A DNA stretch of 43,502 nt, from assembly GCA_018712985.1 (NCBI GenBank), contig DVGA01000011.1:1-43502 (forward strand), read 5' to 3'. The stretch comes from Candidatus Scatomorpha intestinavium. Lineage in GTDB: Bacteria > Bacillota > Clostridia > Oscillospirales > Oscillospiraceae. Every line of letters begins with the position of its first letter. Positions within the stretch are counted from its first letter, which is position 1. The notes under the pieces are model-generated. The model had not been told where the DNA came from. It worked only from the letters and a program-made list of their open reading frames with translations, and did no database searches. Position numbers and translations under genes: made by a program. Shown piece after piece: positions 7,700-15,289 of this stretch.

Positions 7700-7745
7700 G
7701 TTACATTCGTAACTAAACGTTAGCACATGCAGTTACTTATGTCAA
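7700..7745 (-). promoter_or_regulatory. Candidate promoter and SorC-type operator of the dhaL operon
   Basis: On the minus strand TTGACA (7745-7740), a 17-bp spacer and an extended -10 TGC-TAACGT (7722-7717) can be read. Two adjoining palindromes overlap the -10 and start region: GTTAC-ATTC-GTAAC (7700-7713) and CTAA-ACG-TTAG (7713-7723). Such sites are reasonable binding targets for the SorC-family regulator encoded just upstream. The region is AT-rich against GC-rich surroundings. Confidence 0.55.
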
Positions 7746-7800
7746 TAGTTAAAGTCAAATCCCCCATATTGAACAAAAATTATCAGGCTGTCTTGGCATA

Positions 7801-7850
7801 AAAGCACAAAACCTCCCCGCGGAGAAGTATCGTTTCTCCACGGGGAGGTT
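7801..7850 (-). terminator. Rho-independent terminator of the SorC-family regulator gene
   Basis: A 17-base stem arm (7810-7826) pairs with 7834-7850, with one central G-T-type imperfection, followed on the minus strand by TTGTGCTTTT. It separates the regulator from the dhaL promoter, so the operon is not simply read through from the regulator. Confidence 0.88.
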
Positions 7851-7861
7851 ACATATGTCGC

Positions 7862-8794
7862 TCACTGCTCAAGCAGCGTCTCAATTATTTCGGAGCGGGC
7901 AACAATTTGCGTAAAGAAGCCGGATTTCAGTGCGCCGCGCACTGCCTTCGGGCTCGTGTTCGCGGAGCACACTCCGATGATGTTGGGGCAGCGTTTGAGC
8001 ACGTCGACCGGTATCTGTATGGCGAAGTCCTGATCGGACTGAATAACATAGCCGTCCTCATTAAAGTAATAGATGAGCATCCTGCCGCAGGCCCTGCGCT
8101 GCTGCAGCAGATTGCCGTAGCGCACGAGCGAGGCGAAGTCGGGGCTGGAGGGATAGTCGCCGATGTTGACAAGGGCCGTGTCCAGCAGTTCCCACTGGCG
8201 GTAGATCTGGCGGTAGACCTCGGTGGAGCAGAGCACCTCTTTTTCCTCCAGGCTCTCGGGCAGAGCAGGGAGATAGAGGAAATGGGGGGCGGCGCCCATC
8301 TGCTGGGCCATGAGGCGTATGTTTTCGTTGGACTGGTAGTTCCGGGCGGGGATGCTTGCGTTGCCAACCAGCGGGCATATATCCGTAACAGTGCTGCCGG
8401 TCTGAGGGTTTTGCTCGAGCCAATCCACGATCTGCCCGATGAGGTAGCCCCAGCCGACTCCGAGCCGCTTTGTGCCGAGCTGCTGCAGAAGCTGCAGCGC
8501 CCCCTGGGAGAGCATGAGGTTTACGTCGTCATTGTCGCCGCTGTCCTCAACGAGCACACCGCCCTGAATGGAGCTTATGCTCCTCAGCCGGTCCATCAGC
8601 CTTGCTGTTTTGGTCTCCGGGTCGTGGACGGTTATCTCAACTATGCCCAGCTCTCTCGCCTCAGACAACAGGCGGCTGACCATGGGGCGGGAGATTCCAA
8701 GCTCCCGGGCTATGTCGCTCTGTTTGTGATCCTCAAGGTAGTAGCGGCGGGCTACATGGGCCAGCCGCTTCCGTTTGTCCTGACTGATATTCAA
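7862..8794 (-). CDS. SorC/DeoR-type sugar-responsive transcriptional regulator (LsrR-like)
   Basis: About 310 residues. An N-terminal helix-turn-helix (RRYYLEDHKQSDIARELGIS followed by RPMVSRLLSEARELG) leads into the sugar-phosphate-binding domain typical of the SorC family (LGVGWGYLIGQIVDWL, DICPLVGN, ALVNIGDY). These proteins sense phosphorylated sugars and regulate adjacent catabolic operons; LsrR of the AI-2 system is a member. I place the start at TTG 8794, because GAGGG lies six bases upstream. A longer reading from another TTG at 8827 has no SD. The gene lies directly upstream of dhaL on the same strand, separated by its own terminator, and very likely controls that operon. Phosphorylated product of DhaKL is the obvious candidate effector (inference). 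Confidence 0.87.
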   Translation of the reverse strand: MNISQDKRKRLAHVARRYYLEDHKQSDIARELGISRPMVSRLLSEARELGIVEITVHDPETKTARLMDRLRSISSIQGGVLVEDSGDNDDVNLMLSQGALQLLQQLGTKRLGVGWGYLIGQIVDWLEQNPQTGSTVTDICPLVGNASIPARNYQSNENIRLMAQQMGAAPHFLYLPALPESLEEKEVLCSTEVYRQIYRQWELLDTALVNIGDYPSSPDFASLVRYGNLLQQRRACGRMLIYYFNEDGYVIQSDQDFAIQIPVDVLKRCPNIIGVCSANTSPKAVRGALKSGFFTQIVARSEIIETLLEQ

Positions 8795-8903
8795 AGTGAT
8801 ACCCTCACTAATGCTGATATAAAGCAAATCAAAGCAGCGCTTTTTCCGCCACAGGCACTTGTTTTAGAGACAGTGAAGAGAAAACGCACATTTGTAACCT
8901 GCG

Positions 8904-8933
8904 ATCTTACACAGTATATAGGAAATGCCTCAA
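8904..8933 (-). promoter_or_regulatory. Candidate promoter of the SorC-family regulator
   Basis: Minus strand TTGAGG (8933-8928), 18-bp spacer, TAAGAT (8909-8904). This would give a leader of roughly 100 bases before the TTG start. Confidence 0.45.
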
Positions 8934-9003
8934 AAAAGCAAGCCAAAAGCAGACGGCCCCTGTATAATTGATCAACGTCAGACCGAAATGCGGGGGTGAT
9001 TAT

Positions 9004-9546
9004 ATGAATGGCTTTGAACGAGGCAATAGCCTGCTCTCTCTTTGCGGGCTGAATTGTGGGCTGTGTCCGATGCGCCTCGGGGGCCATTGCGGCGGCTGTG
9101 GCAACGGCAATCAATCGTGTAAAATCGCGAGATGCAGCCTTGAGCACGGAGGGGTTGAGTACTGCTGTGAATGCGTCGGCTACCCGTGCGAAAAATATGA
9201 GCGCATCGACGAATACGATTCTTTTTTCACCCACCGGCGCCAGAAAGCGGATTTGGAAAAAGTGATTGCCGTCGGCGTCGAGCGATATAACCGCGAACAG
9301 GAAGAAAAAATAAGGCTGCTTTCCTTCCTGCTTGACAATTTCAACGACGGGCGCAGGAGGAGCTTCTTCTGCACGGCGGTGAATCTGCTGGAGCTCCCGG
9401 AAATACATGAGGCGCTGGACGAGATACGGGCCAGCGCCGGATTGGCTCTGCTGCCGCTCAGGGAGCGGAGTTCATATGTTTCTGAGGTCTTGCAGAGGAT
9501 CGCTGGAAGGAGAAATGTTGATCTTAAGCTGAGAAAGAAAGCGTGA
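9004..9546 (+). CDS. Cysteine-rich DUF3795-like protein
   Basis: A 180-residue cytosolic protein. The N-terminal third is dense in cysteine: SLCGLNCGLCPMRLGGHC, then CGGCGNGNQSC and YCCECVGYPCEKY. The spacing fits binding of zinc or an Fe-S cluster and matches the DUF3795 family, whose function is unknown. The C-terminal two thirds are helical and end in basic residues. The start at ATG 9004 follows GGGGGTGA; an upstream in-frame TTG at 8968 lacks an SD. It is divergent from the SorC regulator, with a TATAAT at 8963-8968 but no clear -35. No operon partner is evident. Confidence 0.72.
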   Translation: MNGFERGNSLLSLCGLNCGLCPMRLGGHCGGCGNGNQSCKIARCSLEHGGVEYCCECVGYPCEKYERIDEYDSFFTHRRQKADLEKVIAVGVERYNREQEEKIRLLSFLLDNFNDGRRRSFFCTAVNLLELPEIHEALDEIRASAGLALLPLRERSSYVSEVLQRIAGRRNVDLKLRKKA

Positions 9547-9632
9547 GCTGCAACCGCTACAGCGATGGCGCGCCGGACGCGGCTGGGAACCCGGTGCTTT
9601 GTACCCGTGCGGCACATGTTAATTCGCGTTGC

Positions 9633-9661
9633 TTGCGTATGAGCGGGCCCGCGGCTATAAT
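9633..9661 (+). promoter_or_regulatory. Sigma-A promoter of the XRE-SdpI gene with palindromic spacer
   Basis: TTGCGT (9633-9638), 17-bp spacer, perfect TATAAT (9656-9661). The spacer contains the perfect palindrome GCGGGCCCGC (9643-9652), a possible operator for the downstream HTH protein. Transcription would start only a few bases before the SD AAAGGAGGGG. Confidence 0.7.
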
Positions 9662-9682
9662 GCAGGCAAAGGAGGGGCGAGC

Positions 9683-10576
9683 ATGTTATCTGACAACATA
9701 AAGAGGCTGCGCAGGCGATCCGGGCTCACGCAGGAGGAGCTCGCAGCAAAGCTGTGCGTGGTGCGCCAGACGGTGTCAAAGTGGGAAAACAGCCTCTCGG
9801 TGCCGGATGCGGACCTCGTTGTGCGCATGGCGGAGATATTCAATGTGAGCGCCGGGGAGCTGCTTGGAAATTCCGCGGACGCGAAAGGGGAGTCGCTCGC
9901 AGCCGATCTGGAGCGGGCGAACGCGCTCCTGGCTGAAAAGACTGAGGCTGAACGCCGTGCGCGGCTGGTCGCGCGCAAGCGCGCCCTGATAACGGCGCTG
10001 TGCTTTGCGGCGCTGCTCACGGCCCTGCTCTGCCGCAATAAGGCAGTTTCCTGCGCGGCGGTGGCAGCCTGTTTTCTCGCGGCGGTGTTCACGCTCTGGC
10101 GCAATCTCGCGCTGCTCACAGGGGGAGGGGACAGGCGCGGCCTGAGCGCGGTGAGGTTCGTGACCGTTTTCGACGCCGCGCTGACGGTGCTGGCCGCCGC
10201 TGCCGCCGTGCTGAGCGCTTTCGGCGTTTTTTCCATATCCGCCGGCGGTGAAAAAATCGCCGCGGCGTCGGTGGTGTTTGTGATTATGGCGGTTTCCGGC
10301 ATCATCTCGCCGCGCCTGCCGTTCAACCGGCACACGGGGCTGCGCCTGCCCTGGACGGTGGCGGACACGGACGCATGGCTCGCGGCGCACAGGTCGCTCG
10401 GTTTCTGGGCGATCCCGGTGGCATTGCTCTATCTTGCCGCCGCGTTTGCCATTGAGGACTTCGAGGCCGTGACGCTCGCGGCGGTCATAGCGTGGCTCGG
10501 GGTCCCGTCACTCGTGTCGCTCTATGTATACCTGAAAAAGATGCGCGGCGGCTCAGCGGCCCGGGCAGGGCAGTGA
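9683..10576 (+). CDS. XRE-family HTH regulator fused to an SdpI-like membrane domain
   Basis: 297 residues. Residues about 4-60 form a Cro/CI-type HTH (LTQEELAAKL, RQTVSKWENSLSVPDADLV). A charged helix (about 70-108, AERRARLVARKR) leads into six or more hydrophobic segments. Inside these, PFNRHTGLRLPWTVADTDAW followed by AAHRS matches the signature of the SdpI/YhfL family (NxxxGxRxPWTxxxxxxWxxxHR). SdpI is the immunity and signal-transduction protein against the SdpC toxin in Bacillus. A DNA-binding domain tethered to such a membrane module suggests direct membrane-to-DNA sensing of an envelope stress or peptide; this is inference. ATG 9683 was chosen for its strong SD. No toxin gene is seen next to it. 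Confidence 0.78.
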   Translation: MLSDNIKRLRRRSGLTQEELAAKLCVVRQTVSKWENSLSVPDADLVVRMAEIFNVSAGELLGNSADAKGESLAADLERANALLAEKTEAERRARLVARKRALITALCFAALLTALLCRNKAVSCAAVAACFLAAVFTLWRNLALLTGGGDRRGLSAVRFVTVFDAALTVLAAAAAVLSAFGVFSISAGGEKIAAASVVFVIMAVSGIISPRLPFNRHTGLRLPWTVADTDAWLAAHRSLGFWAIPVALLYLAAAFAIEDFEAVTLAAVIAWLGVPSLVSLYVYLKKMRGGSAARAGQ

Positions 10577-10605
10577 GCGGGAGGAAGTGCGGCAACTCGT
10601 GCTGA

Positions 10606-10905
10606 GCGGAACACTGCGAGGCTCGCTGTGAGCTGTACCGCCGCTTCGCGGCGCCTGAAAACGCGAAAGCCTCCAGGACGGCGACTGACGCGATGGCGGG
10701 GCTGAAGTTCGAGCTGGCCGACGAGGGCTGCATAATGGACGACCCGCGCTCCGTGTTGGCCTGCATCCTGCGCTCACGGCTGCTGTTTGAGGGGAAAGAC
10801 CCGAAGGAACACGAAGAGCTGACTCAGGACAGCGTGGAGCGCGGCATCGCCTTGTCGCGCAGCATCGAGCGTGTCTCCGCACAGCCGGAGCCGCGGGGAG
10901 AGTGA
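10606..10905 (+). CDS. Small hypothetical ORF, possibly a gene remnant
   Basis: The open frame runs from about 10606 to the stop at 10905. The first ATG (10693) would give 70 residues, but it lacks a convincing ribosome binding site. The in-frame sequence upstream of that ATG (ELYRRFAAPENAKASRTATD) continues in the same style, so the ORF may be the 3' remnant of a longer gene whose beginning is lost after the XRE-SdpI stop. The product is charged and mostly helical (DPKEHEELTQDSVERGIALS). I recognise no family. It lies in a 430-bp stretch between the XRE-SdpI gene and pgmB that holds nothing else except the terminator at 10968. Confidence 0.25.
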   Translation, partial: AEHCEARCELYRRFAAPENAKASRTATDAMAGLKFELADEGCIMDDPRSVLACILRSRLLFEGKDPKEHEELTQDSVERGIALSRSIERVSAQPEPRGE

Positions 10906-10967
10906 GCTGAAACGCCCTCCCGGAGGCCGGCGGCGGTGCATGGGCCGCACAGGCCTGTAAATTTGCG

Positions 10968-11005
10968 GCCGGCGGGCCCCGATTCGGGGCCCGCCGGCTG
11001 TTTTT
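10968..11005 (+). terminator. Rho-independent terminator
   Basis: A 13-bp perfect stem GCCGGCGGGCCCC (10968-10980) pairs with 10986-10998, with loop GATTC, followed by TGTTTTT. It serves the plus-strand genes to the left. On the minus strand it lies just after the end of pgmB and could act there only weakly. Confidence 0.9.
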
Positions 11006-11006
11006 C

Positions 11007-11669
11007 TTATTCCTGCGCAACGGATGCCTGCGTCAGCAGCGCCGGCAGGGCCGCGAGGGCGTGGATTTCCGCGCAGCAGCCCTCAAGGGGGCGCGGCGGG
11101 CGCGTGTACGCGACGGCGAAAAAGCCCCCGGCCCTCGCCGCGTCGATGCCGCTCTGCGCGTCCTCGACCACCGCGCACCGCGCCGGCGGTAGCGAGAGCA
11201 GCTCCGCGGCTTTGTGGAACACCTCCGGATCCGGCTTGCTGCGGGAGATCATGCTGCCGTCCACAACGGCGTCCAGCCATCCGTTGAAGCCAAGGCGCTC
11301 GGTTATCAGCGGCGCGTTTCGGCTGGACGAGGCCACGGCGAGCTTCAGTCCGCGCCGGCGCAGCTCCGCGAGCGCCTCCGCCGCGCCCGGCTCGATGTCC
11401 TGCGGGCCCAGGCGCCTGAGCTGCTCTTTGTATATGCGGTTTTTCCGCTCCGCCAATTTCTCTTTTTCCTCCCGCGCCAGATGCGAGGCAAGGGGCCCAA
11501 GCACGAGCTCAAGGCTCTCCATGCGCCCGACCCCGCGCGTGCGCTCGGCGGCGTCCGGCGGAAGCTCAATGCCGAGCTCCGATGCCAGCTCGCCCCAGGC
11601 GGCCAGATGATACCTGTCCGTGCGGCACAGCACCCCGTCGAGGTCGAATATAACGGCGTCAAATCCCAT
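11007..11669 (-). CDS. pgmB: Beta-phosphoglucomutase (alpha-glucoside locus 1)
   Basis: A 220-residue HAD-superfamily enzyme converting beta-glucose-1-phosphate to glucose-6-phosphate in the cytosol. The nucleophile motif DLDGVLC carries Asp9 and the acid/base Asp11. The cap-domain signature GVGRMESLE, the SSS loop (VASSSRNAP) and SKPDPEVF complete the family pattern. Beta-glucose-1-phosphate is the product of inverting GH65 phosphorylases, one of which lies in the same locus on the divergent arm. The ATG at 11669 overlaps the GH31 stop by 11 bases (ATGGGATTTGA), so translation is probably coupled. It is the last gene of the minus-strand operon; a second, related pgmB lies at 24427-25068. Confidence 0.9.
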   Translation of the reverse strand: MGFDAVIFDLDGVLCRTDRYHLAAWGELASELGIELPPDAAERTRGVGRMESLELVLGPLASHLAREEKEKLAERKNRIYKEQLRRLGPQDIEPGAAEALAELRRRGLKLAVASSSRNAPLITERLGFNGWLDAVVDGSMISRSKPDPEVFHKAAELLSLPPARCAVVEDAQSGIDAARAGGFFAVAYTRPPRPLEGCCAEIHALAALPALLTQASVAQE

Positions 11670-13473
11670 GGCGCGGCCCCGGCAGCAGAAGCGAGTTTTC
11701 AGCGCCCTCGAGGACGAACACCGGCATCTCTTCGGCGCATTCCCGGATGTATGTGCGGTTGCCTTGCAGGCGCTCGCCGGTGTAAAAATCGCGCCACTCC
11801 CCGTCCGGCAGATAGACCTCGCGCTCCGCCGCGCCTTCGCTGAGCACGGGCGCGGCCAGCAGCGCGCCGCCGAACATGTATTCGTCGCCGATATCGACGC
11901 AGCGCCGGTCCGCCGGGAAGGCATAGGCCATCGGGCGCATGAGCGGCTCGCGCTGTTCCACGCACCTCGCCGCCTCCGCGCGGATGTACGGCAGCAGCTC
12001 CATGCGCAGCAGGTGCCAGAAGCGCACCTTCTCCGTGTAGCCCTCAAGGCCGAACGCCAGCTCGATGTTCCAGGGGGAGCGCTCGTTGTTCCCCTCCATG
12101 CCCGGCTGGAGCAGTTTGAACTGCCCGCCGTCCGGCTCGGAGTGCCACTGCATTATGGGCGCGAAGCAGGCGAGCTGCGTGGCGCGCATATACAGCTCCG
12201 GCGAGGGCAGCGCTCCCGCAAAGCCGCCGATGTCGAAGCCCCAGAAGATTATGCCGCTCGCCGCGGCGGAGAGCCCCGCGTTGAGCTGGCCCCTCAGCTC
12301 GCCGAAGGTCGAGAGCTGGTCGCCGGCCCAGAGCATGGGCGTCGTGTGCGCGCCGGTGTAGCCCGCGCGGGAAAAGAGGGCCTGGCCGGGCTTTAAGTGC
12401 TCCGTATACGCCCCTGTGTATAGCTGAGGATATAGGTTCCGGCCATCCGCGCCTGTCGTGCCGTCGAAAAATCGTGCGCTGTCGGAGAGAATGAACTCCC
12501 CGCCGTCGGTCTTGAAGCCGTCTACGCCGATTTCGCTGAGGTACGCGCGCTTTGAAAACCAGCTCTCCACCGTCTCCGGGTTCGTGAAGTCCGGCACCAG
12601 CGAGCCCGCGAACCAGTGGCCCTCCGGGATGCGGTAGGGCGCGCCGTCCGCGTCCATTACGCACAGCCTGCGCTCCGCGGCGTCCGCCCAATCGAGCGCA
12701 AGCTGCTCATTCGGCGTCTCGTGCGGCTCAAGCTGCTTGTAGACGGGTATCTGCCAGAGCACGAGATGCACTCCCTTTTCGTGCAGGCGCTCTATCATGC
12801 CCTTAGGGTCGGGCCAGGGCGAGCGGGAGAAGTCAAAGCCGGCGTAGTCAAAGCCTTTTCCGCCCGCCTTCGGCTCATACTCCGCGCCGCGGAAGATGTA
12901 GAACGTGGCCTCGTCGCTCCACGCCTCTACCACGGCCACGGACACGGGGAAGCCGCGCTCCTCCGCCTCCGCCACGGCGTGTTCGAGCTTTTCGCGGCTG
13001 TCCCAGTGGTTCGCCGAGATCCACGGCCCGAAGGCCCAGTCCGGCGGCAGCGCCGGCTCGCCGGCGGCGCGCATGTACTCCGAGACGATCTCGCGCGGCG
13101 TGCCGGAAAAGACGTGGAGCGCGCACTGCTCCGGCAGGCGCAGCACGATTTCGCCGGGGCCGAAGTCAAATTCCGTGACGCGCGCCGTGTCCGCCCAGAC
13201 GCCGAGGCCCGCGTCAGTCCAGAAAAAAGGCATCGGGCAGTAGGTTTTATCGCCCTGGCGGCAGAATTTTTCCTCCACGGCGTTGACGGCGGTTTTCCCG
13301 ATGTAGTTCACCGCGTCGTAGCGCTCGCCGAGGCCGAAAACCCCGCAATACTCCGCCACGATGCGCACCTCCCAGCCCTCCGAAGCCCCGGAGCACTCAA
13401 AGTGCGCCGGGGCCCCGTTTGAACAGGAGATGTAAAAAGAATCAAAAGGAAGGTTATAAACAACGTGTTCCAT
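11659..13473 (-). CDS. GH31 family alpha-glycosidase
   Basis: A 604-residue cytosolic retaining alpha-glycosidase. The N-terminal galactose-mutarotase-like part contains FGLGERYDAVNYIGK. The TIM barrel carries GVDGFKTDGGEF, giving Asp323 as likely nucleophile, and LWAGDQLSTFGELRGQL, giving Asp385 as likely acid/base. No signal peptide is present, so it acts on imported oligosaccharides. It is shorter than many GH31 enzymes (650-800), mainly at the N-terminus. Alpha-glucosidase activity is the default reading; alpha-xylosidase or sulfoquinovosidase cannot be excluded without a tree. The gene starts 4 bases after the permease stop, with SD AAGGGAT overlapping that stop region. It is co-transcribed with the transporter genes upstream and with pgmB downstream. 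Confidence 0.87.
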   Translation of the reverse strand: MEHVVYNLPFDSFYISCSNGAPAHFECSGASEGWEVRIVAEYCGVFGLGERYDAVNYIGKTAVNAVEEKFCRQGDKTYCPMPFFWTDAGLGVWADTARVTEFDFGPGEIVLRLPEQCALHVFSGTPREIVSEYMRAAGEPALPPDWAFGPWISANHWDSREKLEHAVAEAEERGFPVSVAVVEAWSDEATFYIFRGAEYEPKAGGKGFDYAGFDFSRSPWPDPKGMIERLHEKGVHLVLWQIPVYKQLEPHETPNEQLALDWADAAERRLCVMDADGAPYRIPEGHWFAGSLVPDFTNPETVESWFSKRAYLSEIGVDGFKTDGGEFILSDSARFFDGTTGADGRNLYPQLYTGAYTEHLKPGQALFSRAGYTGAHTTPMLWAGDQLSTFGELRGQLNAGLSAAASGIIFWGFDIGGFAGALPSPELYMRATQLACFAPIMQWHSEPDGGQFKLLQPGMEGNNERSPWNIELAFGLEGYTEKVRFWHLLRMELLPYIRAEAARCVEQREPLMRPMAYAFPADRRCVDIGDEYMFGGALLAAPVLSEGAAEREVYLPDGEWRDFYTGERLQGNRTYIRECAEEMPVFVLEGAENSLLLPGPRHGI

Positions 13474-13477
13474 GGCG

Positions 13478-14305
13478 TTATCCCTTTATGCCTCCGGCCA
13501 TCAGGCCGTTTTTGAACTGCTTCTGTGCGCAGAGGTAGATTATGATTATCGGTATCATGGAGATCAGGCTGCCGGCCATGAGCACGTTGTACTCCGTGTT
13601 GTACTGGCCGTTGAGCGTGGAGAGGGCGATCGGCAGGGTCATCTTGCTGCGGTCGGTGAGCATGAGCAGCGGCCAGAGATAGTCGTTCCAGCTCTCCATG
13701 AAGGTCGTTACGGCCAGCGTGGCCAGCGTCGGGGCGCACATCGGCAGGGCGATGTGCCCATATACGCGGAAGATACCCGCCCCGTCCACACGCGCCGCGT
13801 CGAGGTAGTCGTTAGGTATGGACTGCATCTGCTGCACGAGCATGAACACCGCGAAGGGCTTGAAAATGCTTGGCAGGATGACGCTGGCATAGCTGTCTAT
13901 TAGCCCCAGGCGGTTCATGATGACGAACAGCGGGATCATTGTGACCTGCGTGGGGATCATCATCATGGCCAGATAGATTTTCAGTATCACGCCGCTGCCC
14001 CGGAAGCGTATTTTGGCGAAGGCAAACGCCGCCATGCTCGCGGACACAAGCGTGATAAGCGTGTACACAATCGCTATAAACAGGCTGTTGCCGATGGTGC
14101 GCAAAAACGGGAAGCGGGAGAACACCGCGCTGTAGGCGTCCAGAGTGGGCTCGTCGGGTATCCACTCTATCGGTATGCTCATCAGCGCGCCGCGGCTTTT
14201 CAGCGAGGTGGAGATCATCCACAGGAAGGGGATCATCGCCACGATCGCGAGCAGTATTGAAACTATGTAGTACCCTGTCGTACTCAAATGGCGTTTACGA
14301 GTCAT
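13478..14305 (-). CDS. Sugar ABC transporter permease, MalG type (locus 1)
   Basis: A 275-residue inner-membrane permease of the CUT1 carbohydrate ABC family with about six hydrophobic segments. The cytoplasmic EAA loop DAARVDGAGIFRVYGHIALP, which docks the ATPase, is present, and the C-terminus ends in AGGIKG as is common for MalG-like proteins. The start overlaps the end of the MalF-type gene by 11 bases (ATGACTCGTAA). It works with the MalF-type permease and the lipoprotein binding protein upstream. No ATPase gene is present in the locus. Confidence 0.92.
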   Translation of the reverse strand: MTRKRHLSTTGYYIVSILLAIVAMIPFLWMISTSLKSRGALMSIPIEWIPDEPTLDAYSAVFSRFPFLRTIGNSLFIAIVYTLITLVSASMAAFAFAKIRFRGSGVILKIYLAMMMIPTQVTMIPLFVIMNRLGLIDSYASVILPSIFKPFAVFMLVQQMQSIPNDYLDAARVDGAGIFRVYGHIALPMCAPTLATLAVTTFMESWNDYLWPLLMLTDRSKMTLPIALSTLNGQYNTEYNVLMAGSLISMIPIIIIYLCAQKQFKNGLMAGGIKG

Positions 14306-15218
14306 AGTTCACCCACTTTTTCTGTCCCTTCATCTGCAGCCACGTGCAGAGCATGATGATTATGAACAGCAGCCACGAGAACGCCGCGGCGTAGCCCATG
14401 CGGTAATAGCGGAAGCCGTACTTGTATATCCGCTCAACCATGACCTGCGTGGCACCGTTCGGTCCGCCTTCCGTCATTATCATGATCTGCGGGAAGAGCT
14501 GGAAGGAGTTTATCAGGCTGACCACCAGGACATAGAAAATGGCCGGCGTCATAAGCGGCAGGGTGATGCGCCAGAATCGCTGCCAGGCGTTCGCGCCGTC
14601 CAGCGACGCGGCCTCGTAGTAGCTCCTGTTTATCCCAACCATGCCGGACAGGAGTATCAGCCCGAAAAAGCCCATGTCCTTCCACACGGACACGAGGACG
14701 ATGGCGGGCATTGCCCAGTTTTCGTCCAGCAGCCAGCCCGGGCCGTCGATGCCGAAGATCGCGAGGAGGTTGTTCACCGCGCCGTATTCCGGCGAGAGCA
14801 TGCTCTTCCAAATCATGCTGGCCGCTACCCAGCTCGTGAGCACTGGGATGTAGTAGATTATGCGGAACGCCGTCACACCCCTGCGCTCGCGCGAGAGCAG
14901 ATAGGCGACCGAGAGCGAGCAGGCGAGCATCAGCGGGATGTACAGGACTATGTACTCCAGCGTGTTGAGCAGCACACGCCAGAACTCATCGCCGCCGAGG
15001 ATGGCCTTGTAGTTGTCAAAGCCTATAAAGTGCTCTGCAAAAAACCCCGCCTCGGCTATCCTGTCCAGGCCGTTCCAGTCGGTCAGGCTCAGGAAAAACG
15101 ATATCACTATCGGCAGCAGGGAAAACACAAGCAGCCCTATAAAGCTCGGCAGCAAAAACGGCGAGGCCGTCAACAGCCCGTCCTGCCCGCGTATTGGTTT
15201 TTGTTTTTTCTTTCGCAC
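14295..15218 (-). CDS. Sugar ABC transporter permease, MalF type (locus 1)
   Basis: A 307-residue CUT1 permease with about six membrane segments. The EAA-loop motif is EAASLDGANAWQRFWRITLP. The N-terminus is strongly basic (RKKKQKPIRGQ), as expected for an inside orientation. The start is GTG at 15218, with SD GGGGAGGAAG somewhat far upstream; no better start is visible. It lies behind a strong intercistronic hairpin, so it is probably made at a lower level than the binding protein. Confidence 0.91.
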   Translation of the reverse strand: MRKKKQKPIRGQDGLLTASPFLLPSFIGLLVFSLLPIVISFFLSLTDWNGLDRIAEAGFFAEHFIGFDNYKAILGGDEFWRVLLNTLEYIVLYIPLMLACSLSVAYLLSRERRGVTAFRIIYYIPVLTSWVAASMIWKSMLSPEYGAVNNLLAIFGIDGPGWLLDENWAMPAIVLVSVWKDMGFFGLILLSGMVGINRSYYEAASLDGANAWQRFWRITLPLMTPAIFYVLVVSLINSFQLFPQIMIMTEGGPNGATQVMVERIYKYGFRYYRMGYAAAFSWLLFIIIMLCTWLQMKGQKKWVNYDS

Positions 15219-15253
15219 GGCCGTACGCTTCCTCCCCGTTTTGATGTTTAATT

Positions 15254-15279
15254 TTGGGGAGGGGCGGTCCCCTCCCCAA
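15254..15279 (-). other. Intercistronic hairpin between binding-protein and permease genes (locus 1)
   Basis: TTGGGGAGGGG (15254-15264) pairs perfectly with 15269-15279 around a 4-base loop. No T-tract follows on the minus strand. Such hairpins in malE-malF-type operons stabilise the upstream binding-protein message and lower downstream expression. Confidence 0.75.
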
Positions 15280-15289
15280 GACGGTTAGC

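Noticed and set aside
11007..12047. 346-residue extended version of pgmB
   Set aside because: The extra N-terminus overlaps GH31 in another frame and is Arg/Cys/Ser-rich shadow; the HAD motif begins at the ATG at 11669.
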